Origin: an uncultured Dehalococcoidia bacterium
GTDB taxonomy: Bacteria > Chloroflexota > Dehalococcoidia > Lucifugimonadales > CATQGZ01
Length of the DNA: 64,000 bases
Direction: 5' to 3'
NCBI GenBank assembly: GCA_958295685.1
Contig: OY282365.1
Coordinates: forward strand, 2,108,001 to 2,172,000
Below, piece by piece: positions 50,995 to 59,906 of this stretch (its first letter is position 1; every line of letters starts with the position of its first letter). The notes below the pieces were generated by a model. It worked only from the letters and a program-made list of their open reading frames with translations, was not told the DNA's origin and did no database searches. Made by a program: the position numbers and the translations under genes.

Positions 50995-51428
50995 GAGTGT
51001 ACACCATCGGATTCACGAAGAAATCCGCGTCCCACTTCTTCGGGCTGCTGCGGGAGTCAGGCGCGAAGCGTCTGGTGGACGTCCGGCTGAACAACGTCTC
51101 GCAGCTCGCGGGCTTCGCCAAGAGAGACGACCTCGAGTTCTTCCTGAGCAAAATCTGCCGGATGCAATACGTCCATCTGCCCGAACTGGCGCCCACCAAA
51201 GAGATGCTGGATGCTTACCGGAACGAGCATCACGACTGGGAGACCTACGAACGCGAGTTCCTGGCTCTCATGGACGAGCGGCAAATCGCGAAGAAAGGGA
51301 TAAAAAGGAAGATAGCCAACGGCTGCCTGCTGTGCAGCGAGGATAGGCCGGAGCGCTGCCACCGCCGCCTAGTCGCGGAGTACCTCAACCTGCGCTGGGG
51401 CGGCGTCGAAGTGGTCCATCTGGGCTGA
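50991..51428 (+). CDS. DUF488 family protein (second, short copy)
   Basis: 145 residues. RVYTIGFTKKSASHFFGLLR, KRLVDVRLNNVSQLAGFAKR, PELAPTKEMLDAYRNEHHDW and the terminal block LLCSEDRPERCHRRLVAEYL show the same Cys-Glu...CysHisArg arrangement as the first copy, with a shorter middle. The start overlaps the previous stop (TTG 50991; GTG 50997 possible). Two unlike DUF488 paralogues in tandem suggest a heteromeric complex with the dual-OB protein. Confidence 0.88.
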   Translation: MRVYTIGFTKKSASHFFGLLRESGAKRLVDVRLNNVSQLAGFAKRDDLEFFLSKICRMQYVHLPELAPTKEMLDAYRNEHHDWETYEREFLALMDERQIAKKGIKRKIANGCLLCSEDRPERCHRRLVAEYLNLRWGGVEVVHLG

Positions 51429-51452
51429 CAGGTTCGGATCCCTGAGCCTGTC

Positions 51453-51481
51453 TTGCATTTGTGACGCCCTTGTGCGATAAA
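51453..51481 (+). promoter_or_regulatory. Promoter of cupin gene
   Basis: TTGCAT (51453-51458), 17-base spacer, GATAAA (51476-51481), 38 bases before the ATG at 51520. Confidence 0.45.
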
Positions 51482-51519
51482 TTAGCCGGTTCGCCTGCGA
51501 CGAACGGGAGAAGTACCGG

Positions 51520-51873
51520 ATGCCCATACTCGACAAGAAGGACATTGAGAAGGAACGGCTCGGGCCTGGAACCGAGCGCTGGCCCATAGTCGACGGCACC
51601 CAGGGCGCCGAATCGCTCAGCGTCGGCGACGTAGTCGTTCAGCCCGGCTCGAAGGTCCCGATCCACTTCCACCCCACCGAGGAGGCGATGGTCATCCTGG
51701 AGGGCCAGCTGGAGGCCGTCCTCGGCGGCGAGGTTGTCAGTGTGAAGGAGGGCCACACAGTCCTCGCCCCGGCCGGCGTGAATCACGGCTTCAGAAACCG
51801 CTCCACCGCCCCGGCTAGGATCATGGCCATCTTCCCCACCGCCAGAATCGAGCGCACCCTCGTCGAGGACTGA
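51520..51873 (+). CDS. Single-domain cupin
   Basis: 117 residues, cupin_2 beta-barrel. Motif 1 GSKVPIHFHPTEEAMVILEG supplies two His and the Glu of the metal site; motif 2 is VLAPAGVNHGFRN with the third His. Small stand-alone cupins bind metal and either isomerise, oxygenate or sense small molecules; the role here is open. It has its own promoter and lies 51 bases before the membrane-protein gene. Confidence 0.85.
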   Translation: MPILDKKDIEKERLGPGTERWPIVDGTQGAESLSVGDVVVQPGSKVPIHFHPTEEAMVILEGQLEAVLGGEVVSVKEGHTVLAPAGVNHGFRNRSTAPARIMAIFPTARIERTLVED

Positions 51874-51924
51874 CCCGAACTGGCGTAATTCAGACTATCC
51901 CCGCCGGACTGAAGGAGGCACATC

Positions 51925-52368
51925 GTGAAGATAGCGAAGCGGGTCGTAGCGGTCTTTCTCGTGCTCACGGCTCTCGCCGTGTTCTTCAACCTCATACTCA
52001 CGCCGGTGTACCACGACGGACGGCCGGACTACCCCGTTTGGAAGATCCTGAACTACTTCATGGTCGCCGGCACGCTGGTGGTGCTGATCGCGGGCGTCGT
52101 GCGAAGGAAGGCCCTCATGAGCAGAGAGGGTGATCCCGGCGTCATCGAGTACCTGCGGGTCAACGCGGCCTTCTACGGGGCCATCGTGCTGGCCATGCTC
52201 TTCTTCTGGGAGTGGTTCTGGACTCTGAACCCCGACAGCGAGACGGGAGGCGCCGTGACCTCGCACCTAGTCTACTTCCCAATCGTAGACTCGCTGTACA
52301 CAGTCCTGTGCCTCGCCACCGGCCACCATCTCTGGACCGAATCCTGCGGCGGCTCGGATACGTCGTAG
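51925..52368 (+). CDS. Small four-helix membrane protein, unknown
   Basis: 147 residues with about four hydrophobic segments: VVAVFLVLTALAVFFNLIL, ILNYFMVAGTLVVLIAGVV, NAAFYGAIVLAMLFFWEWFW and VYFPIVDSLYTVLCLATGHH. I do not recognise a family. GTG start at 51925 is supported by GAAGGAGG at about 8 bases. It may be co-transcribed with the cupin. Convergent with the NHL-repeat gene. Confidence 0.6.
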   Translation: MKIAKRVVAVFLVLTALAVFFNLILTPVYHDGRPDYPVWKILNYFMVAGTLVVLIAGVVRRKALMSREGDPGVIEYLRVNAAFYGAIVLAMLFFWEWFWTLNPDSETGGAVTSHLVYFPIVDSLYTVLCLATGHHLWTESCGGSDTS

Positions 52369-52387
52369 GGCTTCGCCGCCCCGGTAC

Positions 52388-53392
52388 CTAGGTCGTGTCC
52401 AGCGTCGGAACCCTGGGAGGTGGGGCCACCTGGCTCTCCTCCAGTCGAATGGCGTCCTTCCGGTAGACCTGCACACGGGAGTGGCCGCCGTCGATGACGA
52501 CCATACGGCCCTGGCCGTCGACGGTCAGAGACGTGGGCCCCAGGAAGAGCTTCTCCGGCTCCAGGTTCGCCATGTAACGGAGGCGCAGCGCCTTCGCATT
52601 CGCCAGCACGTACTGCCGCGCCGACTTCGACAGCGTCCCGTCGCCCGTGAACTTCTGTAGGTAGCGCCCGTCCCTGTCGAACATCTGCACCCTGTGGTTG
52701 CCGAGGTCGGCCACGTACACGTCCCCGTCATCGTCCACGTCGATGCCGGCCGGCCTGTTGAACCGACCGTTGCCGTCCCCCGAGCCGCCGAACTGGTGTA
52801 TGAAGCCGCCCTCCTGGTCGAACTTCTGCACCCTGTCGTTCCGCCAGTCCACCACGTAGACGTCGCCCGCCGGGTCCACGGCCACGCCCCACGGCATGTC
52901 GAACTGCCCCTCGGCGCTGCCGAAGCCGCCCCAGACCGCGAGCAGCTCCCCGTCCTTAGTGAACCGCTGCACCCGATGGTTCAGCGTGTCCGAGACCCAG
53001 AGATTCCCCTCGGGGTCGAAGTCGATGCCTGAGGGCCCGTTCAGCTGTCCCTCACGCTCTCCGCGCTCACCCCACGAACCTATCAGCTCCCCGCCGCCGG
53101 TCATGGCGGTTATGCGGTGGGTCGCCTCGTCCGAGACGTAGATGTCGTCATTGGCGTCCAGGGCGATCGACACCGGCCACTGGAAGGCGGCCCCGGGGGC
53201 GCCGACCGGGCCGAGGTAGTCGTCGTCCCAAGTGAGCTTCCTCACCGGCGAGGAGCCCGGAAACCTGCAGAGGACGTAGACGTTGTCGTCGGTGCCGACC
53301 GCCGCGTCCACAGGGGCGTCGGTGACGCGGCGCATCCCCAGAGTCTTCACGTATGGAAACCCGGCCCTCAGCAGGGCGTATGGCATGGCCAT
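52388..53392 (-). CDS. NHL-repeat beta-propeller protein
   Basis: 334 residues. Five to six NHL blades are readable: WPVSIALDANDDIYVSDEAT, NGPSGIDFDPEGNLWVSDTL, DMPWGVAVDPAGDVYVVDWR, NRPAGIDVDDDGDVYVADLG and LTVDGQGRMVVIDGGHSRVQ, each followed by NHRVQxF-type text. No signal peptide is evident. Such propellers serve as binding platforms or lactonase-like enzymes; nothing specific can be said. Start ATG 53392 (MAMPYALL) or GTG three codons earlier. Third gene of a minus-strand unit after DUF1800 and DUF1501. Confidence 0.82.
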   Translation of the reverse strand: MAMPYALLRAGFPYVKTLGMRRVTDAPVDAAVGTDDNVYVLCRFPGSSPVRKLTWDDDYLGPVGAPGAAFQWPVSIALDANDDIYVSDEATHRITAMTGGGELIGSWGERGEREGQLNGPSGIDFDPEGNLWVSDTLNHRVQRFTKDGELLAVWGGFGSAEGQFDMPWGVAVDPAGDVYVVDWRNDRVQKFDQEGGFIHQFGGSGDGNGRFNRPAGIDVDDDGDVYVADLGNHRVQMFDRDGRYLQKFTGDGTLSKSARQYVLANAKALRLRYMANLEPEKLFLGPTSLTVDGQGRMVVIDGGHSRVQVYRKDAIRLEESQVAPPPRVPTLDTT

Positions 53393-53432
53393 GTCCGTCA
53401 CCTGTCCACGCCGCTCGCGCGGCCCTGATGTC

Positions 53433-54581
53433 CTACTCGAAGGGGCTGATCTGCTCGAACGCTCCCGACACCACCGGCGCCGGGTCGAGTCCCATCCACT
53501 GCTCGATCAGCGTGCCGTACACACCCCGGAAGTCGATCGTGTGCTTCATGTCCTCGCCGCGCTCCCACTGAGACGGGTCCAGCGGGGGATACTCGGCGTA
53601 CAGCCCCCCCTTCACCCTGTCGCCGACTATGAAGGCCCCGCCGCCGGAGCCGTGGTCCGTGCCCGTCCCGTTGTCCTGTATGCGGCGGCCGAACTCGGTG
53701 AAGACCAGCATCACCACCTCTTCGGAGGCGTCGTGGTCTCGCAGGTCCTGGAAGAAGTCCATGATCGCCGCCGACAGATCCGTCCACAGCGCCGCGTGGG
53801 TCGGTAGCTCGTTCGCGTGAGTGTCGTAGCCTCTGGTACCGCCGTGAATCACGTAGAAGATCCGCGTGCCCAGTCCCGCCAGGTGTACGCGGGCCACGTC
53901 TCGCAGGCTCTGAGCGATCGGGGTCGCCGCGTACTCGACCTGCGAGAAGTACTGCCCCGGCACGTCCTTGAGCAGGTCCGCGCCTCCCATCACGTTGTTC
54001 ACCGTCTGGCGGATGTAGTCCATCACGGGCCCCGTTCCGATGGCCGGCGCGTACATATCCTTGAAGACGCGCATCGCCTCGCTGCGCTGGGCATCCTCGG
54101 CTATCGGGGTCATCAGTCCGTAGCCGTCGAGGTCGCCTATCGACGTCACCGGAACGTCCTTGGCGGCCATGGCGCGCGGCAGGCCCCTGCCGAAGTTGAC
54201 CCCTGTCAGCACGTTCTCGCCCCTTGGGTCCAGCTCCCTGATCGCCTTCCCGAGCCAGCCCTCATACACCAGCCGGTCGGGCTCGCAGGTATGCATGATG
54301 TCCATCCCGCGGAAGTGCGACCGGTTCGAGTCGGGATAGCCGACGCCCTGGACCACCGCCACGCTGCCAGCGTCGTACATCTCCTTGAACAACGCCGCCT
54401 GTGGGTGGAACCCCAGCGTGTCGCTGATGGGCAGCGCTCTCTCCTCAGGGATGCGAACCGCCGGGCGCGTGTCGTGGTATATGCCGTTGGTGTAGGGGAT
54501 CAGCGTGTTCATGAAGTCGTTGCCGCCGCTCTGCTGGACAACCACGAGGACGGGCCGCTTGCCGTTACCGTTGACTCCCAT
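53433..54581 (-). CDS. DUF1501 family protein
   Basis: 382 residues. DUF1501 proteins belong to the alkaline-phosphatase/sulfatase-like fold and are almost always encoded next to DUF1800, as here. Motifs: VLVVVQQSGGNDFMNTLIPY at the N-terminus, VQGVGYPDSNRSHFRGMDIM (conserved His), GGTRGYDTHANELPTH and FTEFGRRIQDNGTGTDHGSG (conserved Asp/His near the end). A Tat signal, common in this family, is missing: the gene starts MGVNGNGKRPVLVV after GAGGTCTGAC. Seventeen bases separate it from the DUF1800 stop. Confidence 0.88.
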   Translation of the reverse strand: MGVNGNGKRPVLVVVQQSGGNDFMNTLIPYTNGIYHDTRPAVRIPEERALPISDTLGFHPQAALFKEMYDAGSVAVVQGVGYPDSNRSHFRGMDIMHTCEPDRLVYEGWLGKAIRELDPRGENVLTGVNFGRGLPRAMAAKDVPVTSIGDLDGYGLMTPIAEDAQRSEAMRVFKDMYAPAIGTGPVMDYIRQTVNNVMGGADLLKDVPGQYFSQVEYAATPIAQSLRDVARVHLAGLGTRIFYVIHGGTRGYDTHANELPTHAALWTDLSAAIMDFFQDLRDHDASEEVVMLVFTEFGRRIQDNGTGTDHGSGGGAFIVGDRVKGGLYAEYPPLDPSQWERGEDMKHTIDFRGVYGTLIEQWMGLDPAPVVSGAFEQISPFE

Positions 54582-54598
54582 GTCAGACCTCCGACGCG

Positions 54599-55972
54599 CT
54601 AGGCGAACTGAAACTCTCCCGTGGACACGATCAGCTGGAGCATCCGCACGGCTCTGTCCGCGCTCTCGCTGCGCTCCGACTCCGTTCCGAAACGCAGAGG
54701 CCCGCCCGAGTCCGCGAACTCCAGCAGCGCGCTCCTCGTGACGTCCTCGACCTCCAGCGGGCCGGCCAGGTCGAGGCACCTGTCCACGAACTCCTCCGGC
54801 GGCAGGGGGGACGCCTCTTCGAGCCGGTCGATTATCGCCGCGACCCCCGGCTTCGCGGCGTCTCCGACCTCGTTGACGGCGAAGTTGATCCGCTCGGTCA
54901 TGGCGCCCCCGTCGATCCACTCCCTGCCCGTGTGCCAGCCCTCCACGGTGGGCGGATTCATCAATTCCTGGCCCATCGCCATGGTGGCGGCGGAATACGA
55001 GCCTATGCCCGGGTCCGGGAAGCGGTGCGTCCCAACCAGCCTCACCACTCCGGCCACCAGCTCCGCCGGACTCTTGACGCGCTGGAACCGCGCCTCCTTG
55101 AAGAAGTCGGAGTTGAACAGCGCCCTGAGCATCGACCGGACCTCGCCGTCCGATTCCAGATATGCCCTGACCAGGGCGTCGACGGCGGCCTGGTCGCGGG
55201 GAGGCTCCAGCTGCCAGGCGGACACCTGAGGCTCGTCGGCCACGAAGAAGTTGTACAGATGCCTGGCGATGAACCTGGCCGTCGCCTCCTGGCGCACGAT
55301 GATGTCTATGATCTGTTCGCCGTCGAAGTTGCCGCCGTGTCCCAAAAAGGTCTTGTGGCCGTCGTCGTGCTGATCCTCCAGGTAGACGAACTCCGACCTG
55401 CCCTGATTCGTGGGGTACTCAGGAATCGGCTGAGTTATCGTCCAGCCGGTGAACGCCAGGGCCGCGTTCTTGATGTCGTGCTCCGAGTAGTTCCCGACCC
55501 CCATCGAGAATAGCTCCAGCAACTCCCGACCGTAGTTCTCGTTGGGCTGGCCCTTCACGTTCTCGTTGTTGTCCAGCCAGAAGACCATCGCCGGGTCTCT
55601 CGACAGATCGGTGAGAATGGCCCTGAGGTTGGACAGGCCGTTCCGCCGGAACATGTCGATCTGGTCGGTGACCTGGCTGGCCTTGGTGTTAGCGGTCGCG
55701 AACACGTGGTGCCAAAAGAGCGCCGTCTTCTCCTCGAGAGGCCGCCTGGAGTTCACCATCCGGTATATCCACTGGCTCTTGCTGCCGAACCGGATGCCGA
55801 AGTACCGCTCGGCGATGTCCTCTTCGATGTCTGGGAAACGCTCGGGGTGGAGGAGATCCTCGACCACCGCCTCGTAGCCGGTGGATGACAGCGCCTCCAG
55901 CTCGCTGCGGGTCGCGCCGAACCCGGCCCGGCGCATCAGGTGGGCGATCAGAGCAATGTCCGACTCTTGCAC
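54599..55972 (-). CDS. DUF1800 family protein
   Basis: 457 residues, helical, first gene of the DUF1800-DUF1501-NHL unit. Landmarks: AHLMRRAGFGATRSELEAL at the N-terminus, LFWHHVFATANTKASQ, LDNNENVKGQPNENYGRELLE (the family's most conserved block, about residue 135), AALAFTGWTI and FLGHGGNFDGEQIIDIIV. The function of the DUF1800/DUF1501 pair is unknown; both are thought to be exported in other bacteria, yet no signal peptide is obvious here. Confidence 0.88.
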   Translation of the reverse strand: MQESDIALIAHLMRRAGFGATRSELEALSSTGYEAVVEDLLHPERFPDIEEDIAERYFGIRFGSKSQWIYRMVNSRRPLEEKTALFWHHVFATANTKASQVTDQIDMFRRNGLSNLRAILTDLSRDPAMVFWLDNNENVKGQPNENYGRELLELFSMGVGNYSEHDIKNAALAFTGWTITQPIPEYPTNQGRSEFVYLEDQHDDGHKTFLGHGGNFDGEQIIDIIVRQEATARFIARHLYNFFVADEPQVSAWQLEPPRDQAAVDALVRAYLESDGEVRSMLRALFNSDFFKEARFQRVKSPAELVAGVVRLVGTHRFPDPGIGSYSAATMAMGQELMNPPTVEGWHTGREWIDGGAMTERINFAVNEVGDAAKPGVAAIIDRLEEASPLPPEEFVDRCLDLAGPLEVEDVTRSALLEFADSGGPLRFGTESERSESADRAVRMLQLIVSTGEFQFA

Positions 55973-56123
55973 GGCGCACCTCCTAATGCTATTCTAGCCC
56001 CGTCCGACTCCAACTGCAAACCCCTATACTCGTTCGGTACAGCCCGATATGGCCTGAAATCCGCCGCGCGATCGATCATGGCTCCTCATAGAACTCCATG
56101 GCTCGCTAAGCTAGAGTTCCGCC

Positions 56124-57236
56124 TTGGATGATTCCCGCGAAAAGCCACCCCGTACCTCCCCTCCCCCCCGATTTCAGGGTGGGAATCCACCAACAGACCC
56201 GCCCGCTCGCCGTGCCGCCGCCGCAGCGGGCCTCGACAACAAGGTCTCTGTCTTTGGTTACCTCTGTCTGTATCTGAACGTATTCTTCTTTAGCGCTCTC
56301 ATCATTGCCGACCCGGGGATATCCAATGCGCTGACCCGGGAAGACTACTGGGTGGAGAATCTCACCGCGGTCTGGTTTCTCCTGGCGGGCATCCTGCTGT
56401 TCGCCACGGCTTGGAGGGAGCAGAGCCTCTTCCGGCGCTGCGTCTACATTCTCGGCGGTATGGCGATGGTGTTAGCCGCCGGCGAAGAAATCAGTTGGGG
56501 GCAGCGCATCTTCGGGTTTGCGACGCCCGATTTCTTGATGTCCTTGAATGAGCAGGAAGAATCCACCATCCACAATATCGCCAATGGAACGTTTGACATT
56601 ATCTACTTGAACGGCACGCTGATCCTGTGTATGGCAGCCAGCGCGGCCTTCTTCTGCCGGAAAGGCCGGCTTTTCGGGATTCCATTGCCGTCAATCCTGC
56701 TGATGCTGGGCTTTCTGGCAATGGTTTCCTATGCGGAAATGGGCTACGTATATGAATCAGCAGAGACCTTCAGAGAATTCATAATGGCCACCAGAAGATC
56801 CTTCGGATTCGTTGTGATTGAGGAGAAGGGGCTGCTTCTGCTCTTCTTCATCTTCGCCCTGTTTTCGAGGCAAGTTCAATTGATCATTGCCTCCGCTGCA
56901 ACCCTGGCGCTCGTCTTGGCTCTCTCATACGTGAACTATAATCATGTGAACTACCCTAGTAACGTCCACGTCCTTGGAAGCCTGTATGAGATGCGCGAGT
57001 ATCTGTTCGGCATCCTCTGCCTCTTCTACTCTTTGGAGATCCTGCTGGCCCAGGGACGGATTGGGAGGATTGGCGGAATGGAGCGGCTGTCTGCGGCAAT
57101 CTCACGGGCGCCATTCAGCCGCCTGAAACTACCCGGCGGACGGATTCCACTCTGGCTGATGACCTGCGCTCTGGTAATTGCAGGTAGCATCGGGTTGGTG
57201 TTCTTCGAGTATTTCAACGCCATGGCCAGAACGTAA
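56124..57236 (+). CDS. Polytopic membrane protein of unknown function
   Basis: 370 residues with roughly nine hydrophobic segments, e.g. FGYLCLYLNVFFFSALIIA, AVWFLLAGILLFATAW, TLILCMAASAAFFC, LLLLFFIFALFS and PLWLMTCALVIAGSIGLVFF. The conserved-looking polar motif AAGEEISWGQRIFGFATPDF (about residue 112) lies after the third helix and may be an active or binding site. The family is not known to me. Composition is visibly poorer in GC than the flanking genes, hinting at recent acquisition. The start (TTG 56124, LDDSREKPPR) is uncertain. A type A repeat module follows after 46 bases. Confidence 0.65.
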   Translation: MDDSREKPPRTSPPPRFQGGNPPTDPPARRAAAAAGLDNKVSVFGYLCLYLNVFFFSALIIADPGISNALTREDYWVENLTAVWFLLAGILLFATAWREQSLFRRCVYILGGMAMVLAAGEEISWGQRIFGFATPDFLMSLNEQEESTIHNIANGTFDIIYLNGTLILCMAASAAFFCRKGRLFGIPLPSILLMLGFLAMVSYAEMGYVYESAETFREFIMATRRSFGFVVIEEKGLLLLFFIFALFSRQVQLIIASAATLALVLALSYVNYNHVNYPSNVHVLGSLYEMREYLFGILCLFYSLEILLAQGRIGRIGGMERLSAAISRAPFSRLKLPGGRIPLWLMTCALVIAGSIGLVFFEYFNAMART

Positions 57237-57282
57237 CTCTTCTCCCCTCTGTCTGAACACTGACCACTGCTCATTCAGACAA

Positions 57283-57513
57283 CCCTTGACGACACCGAAC
57301 CGCTGTGCTAGAGTACCCCTATGACACAGCCAGCCATCTTCTGCAACCAGCCCGCGGCTCCTGAAGCGCCTGTCGCAAAGTGTCGCATAGGTGTCGCATA
57401 GGTGTCGCATGAGTGTCGCATAGTGTCAGCCAAAATCGGCCCTCCCAGCTACGAAATGCCCGCGAAATACCCACAATGCGACACTTTCGCAAAAATTTCC
57501 CGCCGCCTCGACA
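57283..57513 (+). repeat. Type A repeat module, copy A3 (promoter, mini-ORF, array, right arm)
   Basis: TTGACG (57286-57291), 17-base spacer, TAGAGT, six bases, ATG at 57321. A 26-codon frame (57321-57401) reads MTQPAIFCNQPAAPEAP and KCRIGVA. The array (57368-57425) uses TGTCGCATAGG / TGTCGCATGAG units. The core CAGCTACGAAATGCCCGCGA is followed by the right arm AATGCGACACTTTCGCAAAA, matching the array word GTGTCGCATT exactly in reverse complement. The region 57237-57549 has no other feature; partial CCACTG heptamers lie at 57260-57275. Confidence 0.8.
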
Positions 57514-57549
57514 CAAGGACAGGCAGGCTAGAGCCAGGATGAGTGCCGG

Positions 57550-58635
57550 ATGCTGAGGATAGGATTCGTTGGCGCGGGACGGATAGCCGACGTGCATTAC
57601 GAGGGCTACAGGAACAACCCCAATGCTCGCCTGTACGCGGTGTGCGACACCGACCCCGACCTCCTCGCGCGCCGAGCGGGCGAGTGGGGAGTGGAGAGGA
57701 CGTATGACGACTATCGCCGGATGCTGGATGACCCGCGAGTAGACGCGGTCGAGATAATCACTCCCCACCACCTTCACCGCAGCATGACGGTGGACGCTCT
57801 CGACGCGGGCAAGCACGTCTCGGTGCAGAAGCCTATGGCCCTCAGCGTGGCCGACGCCGACGCCATGATCGACGCGGCGCGGCGTTCCGGCAGGCTGCTC
57901 CGGGTGATCGAGAACTACCGATACCACGCGCCGTTCGTGAAGGCGAAGGAGCTGCTGGACGGCGGCGCCGTCGGAGAGCCTGTCTCGATACGCATCAAGT
58001 CCCTGACCGGTAATGCCAGGCACGGCTGGGACATTCCGAAGGGGGCGCAGGACTGGCGCTCCGACCCGGCGCGGGCTGGAGAGGGATCCATGGTGTTCGA
58101 TCATGGGCAGCACATCTGGTCTCTGGCCAGATACTTCATGGGCGGCGTCGAGAGCGTGTTCGCCTTCATGGGCCGTGAGAAGGCCGAGTCGTTCCACGAA
58201 CTGCGGCCGGGCACGCTGCTGGACAACCCGACCATGGTCAGCTGGAAGTACGGCGACGCCAACAGATACGGATCGTGGGATGCCGTCTACTCAGGCGACA
58301 TGGTGGTGCGCTCCAGGTACTACCCGATCTACGTCTGGACAGAGATAACGGGGACCAGCGGCATCCTGTGGGTCAACGGCTTCATCGGCGGCGGGCTGGG
58401 CAAGCCCGCCCTGGAGATGTACCGTGACGGAGAGATAACGAGCATCATCGGCGCAGACTCGGACTACGCGTCCAGCTTCGCCAGGGCGGGCCGCGACTTC
58501 GCGGAGGCGATCCTGGAAGGCAGGGAGTCCGAGATGACCGACGAGGAGGGGAGAGAGGTGCTGCGCCTCTCCCTGGCGGTCATAAGGTCCGGCAGAGAAC
58601 GCCGTGAGGTTGTGGTAGACGAGGTAGGTAGCTGA
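57550..58635 (+). CDS. Gfo/Idh/MocA family oxidoreductase
   Basis: 361 residues. NAD(P)-binding Rossmann domain (LRIGFVGAGRIADVHYEGYR at residues 2-20), then the conserved EKP-type block, here SVQKPMALSVADADAMIDAA (about 95), and the C-terminal alpha/beta substrate domain with VIENYRYHAPFVKAKELLDG and the catalytic-site His in VFDHGQHIWSLARYF (about 180). The family oxidises or reduces sugars, inositols and related alcohols. Followed after 23 bases by the PLP-dependent enzyme, likely the same transcript. Confidence 0.9.
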   Translation: MLRIGFVGAGRIADVHYEGYRNNPNARLYAVCDTDPDLLARRAGEWGVERTYDDYRRMLDDPRVDAVEIITPHHLHRSMTVDALDAGKHVSVQKPMALSVADADAMIDAARRSGRLLRVIENYRYHAPFVKAKELLDGGAVGEPVSIRIKSLTGNARHGWDIPKGAQDWRSDPARAGEGSMVFDHGQHIWSLARYFMGGVESVFAFMGREKAESFHELRPGTLLDNPTMVSWKYGDANRYGSWDAVYSGDMVVRSRYYPIYVWTEITGTSGILWVNGFIGGGLGKPALEMYRDGEITSIIGADSDYASSFARAGRDFAEAILEGRESEMTDEEGREVLRLSLAVIRSGRERREVVVDEVGS

Positions 58636-58658
58636 GAGAAAGCGCTGAGGAGGCACGG

Positions 58659-59903
58659 ATGAGGCTGGACCAGCAGGGAGTCCCGGCGGCGGAGTTGCGC
58701 GAGACCATGCGCCGGATGGCGGACGGGGACAGGCAATGGAAGGAGCGGCTGGCTGCGGGCGTATCCTACCCTGCCGGGGACGACGTGCTCGAGGTGGCGC
58801 AGCAAGCATATCTCGACTTCTTCTCAGTCAATGCCCTCTACCCCTCGATCTTTCCGAGCGCCGCCCGGTTCGAGCGAGAGGTGATCGAGATGACGGCGGG
58901 CCTGCTGCACGGTGACGACGCGGTCGGCGCCGTATCGTCGGGCGGAACCGAGAGCAATCTGCTCGCCGTGAAGTCGGCCCGCGACCGGGCCAGGGCCATC
59001 AGGCCCGAGGTGACCGCTCCGGAGATCGTGGCTCCGGCGTCGGCTCACCCGTCCTTTCGGAAGGCGGCGGACTACTTCGGGCTGACCCTCGTGTCCACCC
59101 CGCTCACTGCCGACGGGCTGGTCGACGTTGCCGCCTACCACGCCGCCGTTACCGAAAACACCGTCCTGATGGTCGCCTCGGCTCCGAGCACCGTGTTGGG
59201 CATGGTCGACCCGATCCCTGAGATGGCGTCGCTGGCCGAGAAGCGGGACGTCAGCTTCCACGTGGACGCGTGCGTGGGAGGCTACTTCCTGCCCTTTACC
59301 GAGAAGCTGGGCTACGAGGTCACGAAATGGGACTTCCGCGTGCCGGGAGTGACCACTATCTCCGCGGACCTCCACAAGTTCGGCTACACGGCGAAGGGGG
59401 CTTCGGCGATCCTGTCGAGGGACCCCGACGTATTCCGCTACCAGGTCTTCGACTTCGGTCCGCCGGAGAGGCCGCAGGGATACTACGTCACGCCCACCAT
59501 TGCGGGCAGCAGACCCGGAGGGGCGATAGCGGCGGCGTGGGCGGTGATGAGATACCTCGGCGAGGAGGGGTATCTCCGGCTGGTGGATGGCACGATGCGC
59601 TACATCAGGAACTTCCAGGACCGCATCAACGAGATCGAGGGCCTGACTGTGCTCGGCAAGCCGGACATGTCCCTCTTCGCCTACACCTCCACGACAATGG
59701 ACGTCTACGCCGTCGCCGCGGGGATGGAGGACAGGGGCTGGATCGTCTCCAAGGACGCGGTCCCGTTCAAGGCCATCCACTTCATGCAGTCGCCCGGCCA
59801 CGAGCCATTCGTGGATGCCTACCTGAGCGACCTCGAACAGGTCGTCGAACTCGTGGCCGCCGGTAAGATAACCGCCCGGGGTACTGGAGCGAACTACACC
59901 TGA
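58659..59903 (+). CDS. PLP-dependent group II decarboxylase / sphingosine-1-phosphate-lyase-like enzyme
   Basis: 414 residues, fold type I. Cofactor lysine in TISADLHKFGYTAKGAS (HK, about residue 241), the Asp/His of the cofactor pocket in SFHVDACVGGYFLPF (about 205), and VSSGGTESNLLAVKSARD (phosphate-binding loop, about 88). GTESN and the DLHKFGY box match S1P-lyase / L-tyrosine or glutamate decarboxylase relatives. The substrate, an amino acid or a phosphorylated amino alcohol, is not determined. It follows the Gfo/Idh gene; a 36-bp triple repeat follows its stop. Confidence 0.88.
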   Translation: MRLDQQGVPAAELRETMRRMADGDRQWKERLAAGVSYPAGDDVLEVAQQAYLDFFSVNALYPSIFPSAARFEREVIEMTAGLLHGDDAVGAVSSGGTESNLLAVKSARDRARAIRPEVTAPEIVAPASAHPSFRKAADYFGLTLVSTPLTADGLVDVAAYHAAVTENTVLMVASAPSTVLGMVDPIPEMASLAEKRDVSFHVDACVGGYFLPFTEKLGYEVTKWDFRVPGVTTISADLHKFGYTAKGASAILSRDPDVFRYQVFDFGPPERPQGYYVTPTIAGSRPGGAIAAAWAVMRYLGEEGYLRLVDGTMRYIRNFQDRINEIEGLTVLGKPDMSLFAYTSTTMDVYAVAAGMEDRGWIVSKDAVPFKAIHFMQSPGHEPFVDAYLSDLEQVVELVAAGKITARGTGANYT

Positions 59904-59906
59904 GCA

